This document shows positions 27,381-35,384 of a stretch of 64,000 bases of DNA, one piece after another. The stretch lies in NCBI GenBank assembly GCA_903896925.1, contig CAITZM010000187.1, forward strand, positions 62,001-126,000. Direction: 5' to 3'. The position numbers were made by a program, and so were the translations under genes. The notes beneath the pieces were generated by a model. The model did no database searches, had not been told where the DNA came from, and saw nothing but the letters and a program-made list of their open reading frames with translations. Numbering within the stretch: the stretch's first letter is position 1; each line of letters begins with the position of its first letter. The stretch is from an uncultured Lentisphaerota bacterium (GTDB taxonomy: Bacteria > Verrucomicrobiota > Kiritimatiellia > CAIQIC01).

Positions 27381-28189
27381 CGCGCTGCTCCTGGCCTCGA
27401 ACCGCCCAGTCGGACAGAGATACCGTCTGCATGTTGCCGAACCATACGGCCCAAGCCCGACAACTTTTCACTGGGCATTCGACCGACCGGCGCTGTCACA
27501 GTCAGCGAGGCCACCGCGTGGCCGCGCCGATCAAAGATCGGCGCAGCCACACACATTGCGCCGTCAACGTGTTCGCACCGATCCAGCGCGTAACCGTGAT
27601 CCCGCACACTTCGCAGTTCCTCTCTCAATTGTGCCTTCGTTGTGATCGTATTCGGTGTCAGGCGGACCAACTGCAGTTGCGGCAGCATTGTATCCAGCTC
27701 ACTCTGCGGCAAGTGGGCGAGAATTGCCTTCCCGGATGCCGAAGCATGCAGGGGCTGCCGCATCCCGGGATCAACCATACATCGGAACAGGTGTGTCCCC
27801 GGCACACTTTCCAGCACAAAACCTTCTCGATCCGCCAGCACGCTCAGGCAAACCGTCTCCCCAGTCGCGTCGCGCAACGCGCGCATCTGTTCCAGCGCTT
27901 GCTCGACGAGGCTGCGTCCCTCGCCCAGAGCGCCGTAGCCCAATGTGAGCGTCTTGTGCCCGAGGCGGAGTCGCTTGCCACCGTCGCGTTCCAGATAACC
28001 GAGGCTAAGCAGCGTCAACGTGATGCGGAATACCGCATTCTTGGGCAGCCGCAAGTCCCGCGCGGTTTCGATCATCGTGCGGCCCGCCGGATGTTGGTCC
28101 AGATACTCCAAGACGGCCAGCCCGCGCTCAAGGGCTGGCACCGGATAACTCGCCGCTCCGCGTGGCCGTGGTCGTTCATCACGTTTCAT
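27377..28189 (-). CDS. IclR-family transcriptional regulator
   Basis: The 270-residue product has an N-terminal winged helix (about 17-80, ALERGLAVLEYLDQHPAGRTMIETARDL with LPKNAVFRI as recognition helix) and a C-terminal IclR ligand domain with LHASASGKAILAHLP and CEHVDGAMCVAAPIFDRRGH. IclR proteins bind small carboxylates or sugar acids and control catabolic genes. Its stop overlaps the start of the HzsA-like gene, so it probably controls its own operon. ATG 28189 is used; a TTG 18 bases upstream is in frame. The ribosome site is weak. Confidence 0.9.
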   Translation of the reverse strand: MKRDERPRPRGAASYPVPALERGLAVLEYLDQHPAGRTMIETARDLRLPKNAVFRITLTLLSLGYLERDGGKRLRLGHKTLTLGYGALGEGRSLVEQALEQMRALRDATGETVCLSVLADREGFVLESVPGTHLFRCMVDPGMRQPLHASASGKAILAHLPQSELDTMLPQLQLVRLTPNTITTKAQLREELRSVRDHGYALDRCEHVDGAMCVAAPIFDRRGHAVASLTVTAPVGRMPSEKLSGLGRMVRQHADGISVRLGGSRPGAAR

Positions 28190-28345
28190 GGTGGTATCCC
28201 ATATCAAACATGGTTTTACTAATGCAACTTATTTGTTGACGCTGGGCGCTCGCCGGCGCCGTCGGTGGTTGTCAGGACGCTGTTCGGCCATGGCAACGCG
28301 GCGCTGCGACCAGCCGGCACGACCGGAGAGAGAGGCGCGCCGCTT

Positions 28346-29806
28346 TCAGCGGGCCTTTTTCTGTTTCGACTTATCGCGCGCGGAGGATTGTTCAGGATGC
28401 GGACGCGGCTGCGCGTTTATCTCGTCGAAAGCCTGCTTGAGACGCGCAACCATGTCGGGATGCTGCGCGGCCACGTCGTGCTGCTCGGCGGGATCGGCCT
28501 GCAGATCGAACAGCTGCATCGGAGCGGGCGCATCGCCGGTGCGTACGCCGGGATGATCCGCCGGCCGGTACTGCTCATAGGGCGCGAGGATGGTCACGCC
28601 ATCGGGCCCGCGCGGATCGGTCCACGTCTGGCCGGGCTTCGTGCCGAGTTTGAGAAATTGATCCTGCGGCGCGAGCACGTGCAGCTTCCAGCGCTCGTCG
28701 CGCGCGGTGGCCAGCTGCGGCCCGCGCACGCCGAAGATGACGGCGTGCGGGCTCTTCGCTTCGGAACAGAACAGTGGCAGGATGTCGCAGCCATCGAGCA
28801 CGAGCCCGGCCGGTGGCTCGACCTGCGCGGCTTTCAACACGGTGGAAAATAAATCCATCATCACCGCCGGCTGGCTGCTCACGTGGCCGGCGGGAATTTT
28901 ACCCGGCCAGCGCGCGAGGCAGGGCACGCGGTAGCCGCCTTCATAGGTACTGCCCTTCATGCCCCGCAGGCCGCCGGTGCTGCCGCCGAACCACGGCCCG
29001 TTGTCGCTGGTGAACAGCACGAGCGTCTGCTCCTCGATGCCGAGAGCCTTCAGCCTGGCGAGCACCTGGCCCACGCTCCAGTCCAACTCGCGCATGGCAT
29101 CGCCATAAAGCCCGTCGCCACTTTTCTGATAACACTCCTCTGAGATCGCGAGCGGCTTGTGGACGAGCATCTGCGCGAAGTAGAGGAAAAACGGCCGCGA
29201 CTGCCGATGGCTGCGCTCGACAAAATCCATCGCGCGCGCCGTGTAGCGCTGCGTCAGCGTCGCCTGCACGACTGGATATTCCACGCGCCGTTCGCCTTCG
29301 AGCACCTGCACGGGGCGCATGTCGTTCGAGTACGGGATGCCCAGATACTCATCGAAGCCGCGCTGCGTCGGCAGCCACTCGGGCTGGGCGTGGCCCAGAT
29401 GCCACTTGCCGACCATGCCCGTCGCATAACCCGCCTGCTTGAGCAGCTGCGCAAGCGTGACCTCGCTCTCCGGCAGATGCAGCGCATCGGCCGCCGGCCC
29501 GGCGTCGGGCGTCGGGTTCTGCGACATGCCGCAGCGGAACGGATAGCGCCCGGTCATCAGCGTCGCGCGCGTCGGCGCGCAGAACGCCGCGGCGCAGTTG
29601 AACTGCGTCAGCCGGGCGCCCTCGGCCGCCAGCCGGTCGAGGTTCGGCGTCTTGAATTTCGGATGTCCGTAGCAGCCGAGATCGCCGCAGCCGAGATCGT
29701 CGGCGAGGATGAGCACGATGTTCGGGCGCGCCGCCGGCGCGGCCGGCGTAGCAAGTGCGCCGCCACCAAGACATAGCGCCGCCAACAGAGCCCTGCCGTA
29801 TCTCAT
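28346..29806 (-). CDS. Secreted type I sulfatase (formylglycine-dependent)
   Basis: The 486-residue product has a signal peptide (about 1-23). The metal-binding start NIVLILADDLG (29-39) and the sulfatase signature CAPTR (Cys76-Arg80), of the C-x-P-x-R type modified to formylglycine by FGE, are intact, followed by GKWHLG and a C-terminal TSDNGP metal block. It removes sulfate esters from carbohydrates outside the cytoplasm; the subfamily is not determined. A GAGG site precedes the ATG at 29806. It is 32 bases downstream of the Gfo/Idh gene, same strand. No maturase (FGE or anSME) gene is in the window. Confidence 0.93.
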   Translation of the reverse strand: MRYGRALLAALCLGGGALATPAAPAARPNIVLILADDLGCGDLGCYGHPKFKTPNLDRLAAEGARLTQFNCAAAFCAPTRATLMTGRYPFRCGMSQNPTPDAGPAADALHLPESEVTLAQLLKQAGYATGMVGKWHLGHAQPEWLPTQRGFDEYLGIPYSNDMRPVQVLEGERRVEYPVVQATLTQRYTARAMDFVERSHRQSRPFFLYFAQMLVHKPLAISEECYQKSGDGLYGDAMRELDWSVGQVLARLKALGIEEQTLVLFTSDNGPWFGGSTGGLRGMKGSTYEGGYRVPCLARWPGKIPAGHVSSQPAVMMDLFSTVLKAAQVEPPAGLVLDGCDILPLFCSEAKSPHAVIFGVRGPQLATARDERWKLHVLAPQDQFLKLGTKPGQTWTDPRGPDGVTILAPYEQYRPADHPGVRTGDAPAPMQLFDLQADPAEQHDVAAQHPDMVARLKQAFDEINAQPRPHPEQSSARDKSKQKKAR

Positions 29807-29838
29807 GCCGCAACCTCGTGAGGGGAACCTTCCACCGG

Positions 29839-31209
29839 TTACAGCCCGGCGATCTGCCAACCTGCGCGGTAGGTGCGGCGCAGCAGATGATCGGCCTGCG
29901 GCGCGTTGGGGAAGCGCATGTGGCGCGCGTCCCATTCGAGCACGGTGCCGGGCGTACGGATCGCGACGGTGCCGAGCAGGATCGTCTCGGCCATCGGGCC
30001 GGTCTGCCCGAAGTGCGACTCGGTCATCTCGCCGCCGAGGCACGCATTGACGAAGCGGTGATAGTGACTCGGCCCTTTCATGTTCGGCTTCACCAGGTCC
30101 TTGAATTTATCGTGCGGGAAGAGGCGCGGGCCGGAGGTATGCGGCAACAGCAGCGCGCCCTCGGTGCCGAGCACCAGCGCGGCTTCCTCGGGATATTTGT
30201 CCATCTTCAGCGCCGTCGCTATGGCCTGCGCTTCCGCCGGCGGGAAAATTTCGCCGTCGAACCATTCGACGGGCAGTTCGCTGCCTTCCGTCATCTGGTT
30301 GCCGGGGAAGATCCACGTGATGTGGTCGCTCTGCGGCCACGTGTCGCCACGCCGCTCGGCGGAGTCGCGCCACGACTGCTGCACCTCGGCCACGACGGTC
30401 TTGGGCGTTGTGAGGCCCAGCCCTTTCCACGGCGCATCGAAAATATGGCAGCCGATATCGCCCGACCAGCCGGTGCCGAAATCCTGCCAGGTGCGCCATT
30501 TCGCCGGGTGATAGATCTCCGGCGCATAGGGCCGCTCGGGCGCGGTGCCGGTCCACAAATTCCAGTCCAGCGTTTCCGGCGGCGGCACGCCCTGCGCGGG
30601 GCGCGGACCTTTGAGGCGATATTTGTCGATGACGCCCGAGCGGTTCGAGCAGAGGATGACGCGTTTGACTTTTCCGATCACGCCCTGCCGCAGCAGATGC
30701 ACGGCGAGCCGGTCGCCGATGCCGGAGGCGTGCTGCGTACCGAGCTGCGTCACCACGCCCGCATCGTGCGCGGCCTGCGCCAGCACGCGGCACTCGCTCA
30801 CATCGTGCGCGAGCGGCTTCTGGCCGTAAACGTGTTTGCCCGCGCGGATGGCGCTCAACTCGATGGAGGCGTGCATGTGATCGGGCACCGCGACGTTGAC
30901 GGAATCCACCCGGCTGCCTTCCTTGGCGAGCAGCTCGCGCCAGTCGCGGTAGAGCCGCGCGCCGGGCACCAGCTTCGCGGCCTTGTCGAGGTTGTTCTTG
31001 TCCACATCGCAGAGCGCGACGATCTCCAGCTTCTCGTGCGACTGGAAGTTGGTCAGGTCCACATGGCCCATGCCGCCGACGCCGATGCAGGCGTGCTGGA
31101 GCTTGGAGTTCAGCGAGACGATGCGGCGCGGCGCGGTGGCGCAGCCCGTGACGAGGCCGAGACCGCCGGCGGCCGCGAGCGTCAGAAATTGCCTGCGATT
31201 TGTATTCAT
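29839..31209 (-). CDS. Tat-exported Gfo/Idh/MocA-family oxidoreductase
   Basis: This NAD(P)-dependent sugar oxidoreductase fold has 456 residues. The N-terminus MNTNRRQFLTLAAAGGLGLV is a twin-arginine signal, and the following TGC could be lipidated. The Rossmann motif IGVGGMG (42-48) is intact, and the catalytic-lysine motif reads GQKPLAHD rather than the usual EKP. The C-terminal domain with WTGTAPERPY and HIFDAPW matches the large Planctomycetes-Verrucomicrobia subgroup of exported members. Cofactor export with the folded protein explains the Tat route. GGAG lies upstream of the ATG. It sits immediately upstream of the sulfatase, so a shared glycan pathway is likely. Confidence 0.9.
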   Translation of the reverse strand: MNTNRRQFLTLAAAGGLGLVTGCATAPRRIVSLNSKLQHACIGVGGMGHVDLTNFQSHEKLEIVALCDVDKNNLDKAAKLVPGARLYRDWRELLAKEGSRVDSVNVAVPDHMHASIELSAIRAGKHVYGQKPLAHDVSECRVLAQAAHDAGVVTQLGTQHASGIGDRLAVHLLRQGVIGKVKRVILCSNRSGVIDKYRLKGPRPAQGVPPPETLDWNLWTGTAPERPYAPEIYHPAKWRTWQDFGTGWSGDIGCHIFDAPWKGLGLTTPKTVVAEVQQSWRDSAERRGDTWPQSDHITWIFPGNQMTEGSELPVEWFDGEIFPPAEAQAIATALKMDKYPEEAALVLGTEGALLLPHTSGPRLFPHDKFKDLVKPNMKGPSHYHRFVNACLGGEMTESHFGQTGPMAETILLGTVAIRTPGTVLEWDARHMRFPNAPQADHLLRRTYRAGWQIAGL

Positions 31210-31357
31210 TTATCTGCTCCGTATTTCCGATATTCCATGACTTGGAACACCTCAAGGTTTCCTTTTTCAATCGCTGCTGACACCAGCAAAAGTCACACCA
31301 GACGCCGCGTAAGGTCACGCAGTCTGCAAAAGACCCAGCAACCCGCCACTTTTAGTT

Positions 31358-31380
31358 GTAGGCCGGGTCACCGACCCGGC
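31358..31380. repeat. Single GTAG-headed hairpin
   Basis: GTAG is followed by GCCGGGTC, loop ACC and GACCCGGC, in the 211-base gap between the Gfo/Idh and PfkB genes. Confidence 0.75.
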
Positions 31381-31420
31381 GAAACGGACCATGGCCCGTG
31401 CCATCAATCCAGAGAAACTT

Positions 31421-32503
31421 CTAATTTTGATCGTTCGGCCCGATCCACAGCTGCTGTTTTGCAGCCCAGCGCCAGCCGGGCAGCGGCAGCGTGACGGGAC
31501 GCCGGCGCCAGCCGCGCGCGATCCGTTTTTGCGTCGCGCGCCACGACTGTATGCCGCTGCCGGCGTCGGGTGCTTCGCAGCAGCAGGCGCCGACGGCGAC
31601 GGCGGTCGCCAGCGTCTGCTCCAGCGGCAGGCCGCGGAGCCAGCCGGCGAGGAAGCCGGCGATGGTGCAATCGCCCGCGCCGGTCGTGCCCGCGACGTCC
31701 ACCGCATAGCAGGGCGCGAGCAGCTCGCGCTCACCGGTGCGAACATAGAGCCCTTGGTCGCCGAGCTTTAGGCCGACTGTACCCGCGCCCCAGGCGCGGA
31801 GCTGGTCCGCCAGCGCGCTCAACGACATTTTGCGGCCGAGCATCAATTCGATCTCGTCGCGACTCGGCAGAAACAGATCCACGAAGGGCAGGACGCCGCG
31901 CAGCACCTTGGCCCAGTTCACCTTGCCCGCCTCCGAGCGCGGATCGGGCATGGACATATCGAGCGAGGTCGTCAGGCCGCAGCGCTTGACGCGGCGGAAC
32001 AGCCGGACGAGCTCGGCGCCGTCGTCGAGATACATCTGGCGCATCAGCGGCGGATAGCCGAAATGGAACAGCTGCGCGCCCGCCAGTTTCTGCGCGGAGA
32101 CATCGGCGGCGCCGAACGTGTCGTTGGTGCCGGGGCAGTGCAGGAACATCCGGTCGATCCCGATCGGATTGAGCACGACGGAGTAGGAGCTGGGTTCGCC
32201 CTTGGCGACGATCATCCCCGCCGCCAGTTCGGGCGCGACACTACGCACGATGTCCACGATCGCGCGGCCGAACAGGTCGTCGCCCACCTTGCCCATCAGG
32301 CGCGTCGGCACGCCGAGCCGGTGCAGCGCGAGGCCGGTGTTGGAGACCGCGCCGCCCGTCGCGACGACCGGCGCCCCGATCTTGAGCAGGTCGCCCGGCA
32401 CAAAGAAGTCCTGCGCCTTGCCGAGCCGCGTCTTGAAGGTCGGGATGATGTCGAGGCAGATGTGCCCCGCGACCACGACGGTTGATGAGGCATATTTTTT
32501 CAT
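31421..32503 (-). CDS. PfkB-family carbohydrate kinase
   Basis: The 360-residue ribokinase-fold protein phosphorylates a sugar or related alcohol with ATP in the cytosol. An N-terminal AGHICLD strand, the GGAVSNTGLALHRLG substrate-binding block, and the signature VAGTTGAGDCTIAGFLAG with the catalytic Asp of GAGD are present. The substrate is not deducible; its place between a xylose-isomerase-like gene and the Gfo/Idh-sulfatase pair suggests a monosaccharide released by the local glycosidases. ATG 32503 follows a weak ribosome site; a TTG at 32524 is the alternative. Confidence 0.9.
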   Translation of the reverse strand: MKKYASSTVVVAGHICLDIIPTFKTRLGKAQDFFVPGDLLKIGAPVVATGGAVSNTGLALHRLGVPTRLMGKVGDDLFGRAIVDIVRSVAPELAAGMIVAKGEPSSYSVVLNPIGIDRMFLHCPGTNDTFGAADVSAQKLAGAQLFHFGYPPLMRQMYLDDGAELVRLFRRVKRCGLTTSLDMSMPDPRSEAGKVNWAKVLRGVLPFVDLFLPSRDEIELMLGRKMSLSALADQLRAWGAGTVGLKLGDQGLYVRTGERELLAPCYAVDVAGTTGAGDCTIAGFLAGWLRGLPLEQTLATAVAVGACCCEAPDAGSGIQSWRATQKRIARGWRRRPVTLPLPGWRWAAKQQLWIGPNDQN

Positions 32504-32548
32504 GGCGCTAAAGCTTTTCCGCAATCAATACCCGGCTCCAGTCGCTTT

Positions 32549-32600
32549 GTAGATGCGGCCTCCGGACGCATCCGGAGAAGCGACCGGGGGTCGCTGCTAC
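32549..32600. repeat. Paired GTAG-headed hairpins
   Basis: The left unit (32549-32572) is GTAG with ATGCG/CGCAT arms. The right, inverted unit (32579-32600) is GTAG with AGCGACC/GGTCGCT arms around GGG. The two stems differ in sequence. Confidence 0.7.
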
Positions 32601-32626
32601 GAAATGCGCCGGACACCGCCGACGGT

Positions 32627-33676
32627 TCACTTCACGCCCATGAGGTGCTTCAGCGTGTAGCACTCCAGCGCCTCGTAGTCGCGCGCGTCGCGGTACTGCT
32701 GGACCAGCTTGCGGTCGAGCGTGCGGACCTTCTCCAGCAGCATCAGGAAGAAGGCGCGGCTGTTCTTGAGGTGGTCCGTCACCGGGCAGCCGCGCTGCGG
32801 GCGCATGGTCTTCACGTCGAGGCCGACGAACTCGCCGTGCGTGCAGTAGCCGTTGTCCTCGAGCACGCGCACGACGTTGAACGCCGCGCGCAGGTTGACG
32901 GCGCCGAAGTTCTTGTCCTCGTCGAACTTCAGGCCGTTCTGGTCGTTGAGGTGGACGCTGCCGAGCTTGCCGTGCGCGAGGGCAAACGCCATCTCGTCGC
33001 TCGGGTCGAGGCCGGCGAGGATCGCGTGCGCGGACTCGATCAGGCCCTTGACCCGCTGGTGGTCCTTCGACGCATAGGAGAGCGCGAGGGCGTGGCCGAT
33101 GGTCGGCACGTAGGCCTGGTCGGTCGGCTCGTTCGGCTTCGGCTCGATCCAGATTTCGATCTTGGGGTCGTAGGCGAGCATCTTGTTGATCGCCTCGAGC
33201 AGGCGGTCGTAGGCGAGCTTCGCGTCCTTGGCCTCGCGGATGTAGCTGCCCTCGCGTGCGAGCCAGAGCACGATTGCCTTGCTCTTGATGGTGCGCGCGA
33301 TGTCGATGCACTTCTTGGTGCGTTCCCACGCGTAGGCCCGGTCGGCGGCACTGTTCGCCGTGTAGCCGCCGTCCACCGTCTGCTCGGCAAACCACAGGCG
33401 CGGCGCGACGAACTCCGGCGTCAGCCCCTCGCCGGCCAGAATCTTCTTCACCTCGCCGGCCTTGGCGAGGATCTGCTTCGCGGTCAGGCTGTCGAGGCCC
33501 GGCACCACGTCATCGTCGTGGAACTGCATGCCCTCGAAGCCCAGCTGCCGGTAGAGGGCGAACTTCTGTTCGTGCGGGAAGATCGCACGGCTGTCCGGCC
33601 CGAAGGGGTCGCCCCCCTCGCTGACATTCCAGGGACCGAACGAGAACCGATAGGTGGTCGGTGCTTTTGTTTTCAT
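32627..33676 (-). CDS. Xylose-isomerase-family TIM-barrel sugar isomerase
   Basis: This cytosolic metal-dependent aldose-ketose isomerase fold has 349 residues. Strong resemblance to class I xylose isomerase: FHDDDVVP (catalytic His53, Asp56), EPKPNEP (Glu178, Lys180), LIESAH (Glu214, His217), FDEDKNFG (Asp252, Asp254) and GLDVK near the end. By my alignment the aspartate corresponding to Streptomyces Asp245 is His242 (VHLNDQ), so metal site 1 may differ and the sugar may not be xylose. The start at 33676 gives the expected N-terminus. The divergent AraC gene, 112 bases away, is the obvious regulator. Confidence 0.82.
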   Translation of the reverse strand: MKTKAPTTYRFSFGPWNVSEGGDPFGPDSRAIFPHEQKFALYRQLGFEGMQFHDDDVVPGLDSLTAKQILAKAGEVKKILAGEGLTPEFVAPRLWFAEQTVDGGYTANSAADRAYAWERTKKCIDIARTIKSKAIVLWLAREGSYIREAKDAKLAYDRLLEAINKMLAYDPKIEIWIEPKPNEPTDQAYVPTIGHALALSYASKDHQRVKGLIESAHAILAGLDPSDEMAFALAHGKLGSVHLNDQNGLKFDEDKNFGAVNLRAAFNVVRVLEDNGYCTHGEFVGLDVKTMRPQRGCPVTDHLKNSRAFFLMLLEKVRTLDRKLVQQYRDARDYEALECYTLKHLMGVK

Positions 33677-33719
33677 GGATGCACTTTGGCAGGCGGCGGC
33701 GCAACGCGCTAGGCCGAAA

Positions 33720-33748
33720 GTCTCACCGCCTGCGACTATCGTCTCACC
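33720..33748. promoter_or_regulatory. Direct repeat, likely AraC-family operator
   Basis: GTCTCACC occurs at 33720-33727 and again at 33741-33748. The 21-base start-to-start spacing equals two helical turns, the classic arrangement of AraC-type half-sites. It lies in the 112-base divergent region between the isomerase-like gene and the araC-like gene. Confidence 0.55.
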
Positions 33749-33788
33749 AATCTTGCCGCCGCGCGGCGGCGGGTGCTACGATGCTGCC

Positions 33789-34685
33789 ATGCGCGGACGG
33801 CGGGAACAGATCCATCTGCTCGGCGGACAGTCCTTCAGGGTGCTCCGCTGGGCGCAGGGCGTGCGCGAGGTCGAGGTGCTGCTGGCGCCCGGCAGCGCGG
33901 TGCGGCTCAAGGGCGAGGGCGACCACTGGCACTACCATCCCGCGATGGAGCTCGCCTGCTTCACCGTCGGCGAGGGCACGCGCTTCGTCGGCGACCACAT
34001 CGCGCCCTTTGCCGCCGGCGACCTGGTGCTGCTCGGCGGGAAGCTGCCGCACTACTGGCATGCGCCCGGCCGGACCGCCGGCCTGGCCGTGCAGTGGCAT
34101 TTCCCTCACGGCCATCCCTTCTGGAGCTTTCCCGAGACGGCCGCGCTGTCCGGCCTGTTCAAGAACGCCGCGCGCGGGCTGCGCTATGCCGGGCCGACCG
34201 CCACCGCGCTCGCCACAGCCATGCAGGCCCTCGCGCAGAGCGGCGGACCCGGGCGGCTCGGCCACCTCCTTCACCTGTTCGCGCAGATGGCGGCGGCGCC
34301 GGCGGGCGACGTGACGGCACTGTCCTCGCGCGCCTTCACCTTCCCCACCGCGTCGGTCCACCAGCAGGCCATCGGCGCCGCCGTGCGCCACCTGCTCGCC
34401 AATTTCCGCGACGTCGTCCGCCTGGACGAAGTGCTGCGGCTGACCGGCATGAGCAAGCCGACCTTCTCCCGGCAGTTCAAACAGCACTCCGGCAAGACGT
34501 TCAGCGACTTCGTCAATCAGCTCCGCCTGCAGGCCGCCTGCCGCGCGCTGGCGGAGACCGACGAGGCCGTCCTGGAGATCGCCCTCGCCTGCGGTTTTTC
34601 GCAGGTCTCGTTTTTCAACCGCCTCTTCCGCCGCGTCTACCGCTGCAGCCCGACCCGCTACCGGGCGCGCGCCAAACGCCGGTAA
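33789..34685 (+). CDS. AraC-family transcriptional regulator
   Basis: The 298-residue product has a cupin-type N-terminal sensor domain (about 20-110, GDHWHYHPAMELACF, GDLVLLGGKLPHYW) and two C-terminal helix-turn-helix motifs (about 200-295): VLRLTGMSKPTFSRQFKQHSG and VLEIALACGFSQVSFFNRLFRRVY, ending SPTRYR. Such proteins sense sugars and activate catabolic genes. It is divergent from the isomerase-like gene with a plausible operator between. ATG 33789 is preferred because longer in-frame starts run through the intergenic region. Confidence 0.92.
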   Translation: MRGRREQIHLLGGQSFRVLRWAQGVREVEVLLAPGSAVRLKGEGDHWHYHPAMELACFTVGEGTRFVGDHIAPFAAGDLVLLGGKLPHYWHAPGRTAGLAVQWHFPHGHPFWSFPETAALSGLFKNAARGLRYAGPTATALATAMQALAQSGGPGRLGHLLHLFAQMAAAPAGDVTALSSRAFTFPTASVHQQAIGAAVRHLLANFRDVVRLDEVLRLTGMSKPTFSRQFKQHSGKTFSDFVNQLRLQAACRALAETDEAVLEIALACGFSQVSFFNRLFRRVYRCSPTRYRARAKRR

Positions 34686-34821
34686 CGGCTTGGCAGCAGG
34701 GCGGGAGGTGCTAGGGCGATGGTTCCTTGAGAGCGCTCGCCCTCATCCCGACGATGACCGGTAACATGCTGCTGAACCGCGCGATGCGCACCCTGCGCGG
34801 CCAGACGGAGACCCTCGCAGC

Positions 34822-35257
34822 CTGAAAGCGATCAACGTGGATGCAGCCAACAACTTCTTCTGTAGCCTGGAGGGCGTCTTGTACAACAAAGCCAAGACCA
34901 AGCTTATTCATTACCCGGAAGGAAAATTTGGGAGGGGGCTTCACCATGCCTGACGGCGTAACCACCATCGAATCCGAGGCGTTCGTGTATTGCTCGGGTG
35001 CGGAGTACACCAACCTGACTAAGGTCACGATCCCCGCCACCGTCACCCACATCGAGAGTTACGCTTTCTGGGGCTGTACCAACCTGACAGTGGTTTGCTT
35101 CGAAGGTAACGCGCCCGACGTTGATCCGAATATATTCAACGGCGCCGACCACGTCATGGTCTATTATCAACCTGGCACCAAGGGTTGGGATGAGAAGTTT
35201 GGCGGTCGCCCGACGGCCCTTTGGCGTCAGCAGATTCCAACCCGCTCCAGCCCTTGA
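34822..35257 (+). pseudogene. BspA-type leucine-rich repeat protein remnant, truncated and frameshifted
   Basis: Two overlapping frames together spell a BspA-type surface-protein end. The first frame (34822 to about 34930) reads LKAINVDAANNFFCSLEGVL and on to HYPEGK. After a frame change in the G-rich run near 34930-34940, the second frame reads MPDGVTTIESEAF, VTIPATVTHIESYAF and the family C-terminus YYQPGTKGWDEKFGGRPTALW. No start codon or signal peptide precedes it, and an in-frame stop lies at 34762. It is either a decayed gene end or a fragment with an assembly error in the homopolymer. Nothing else is seen in the 700 bases between araC and the DUF3592-like gene. Confidence 0.72.
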
Positions 35258-35384
35258 TCGCACAGTTGTACAACTATGCAATCAGGCCCTTTGGGCTGTG
35301 TGTGCTACAGGTGCAGGGGGGCAGGCTTTAGACACAGTGCAGTTTCCCGGTTCTGACGATGTCCAAGACGCAGACAACCCGGGC

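Noticed and set aside
6466..34685. A Bacteroidetes-type polysaccharide utilisation locus
   Set aside because: No SusC/SusD pair, hybrid two-component system or ECF sigma/anti-sigma pair is present.
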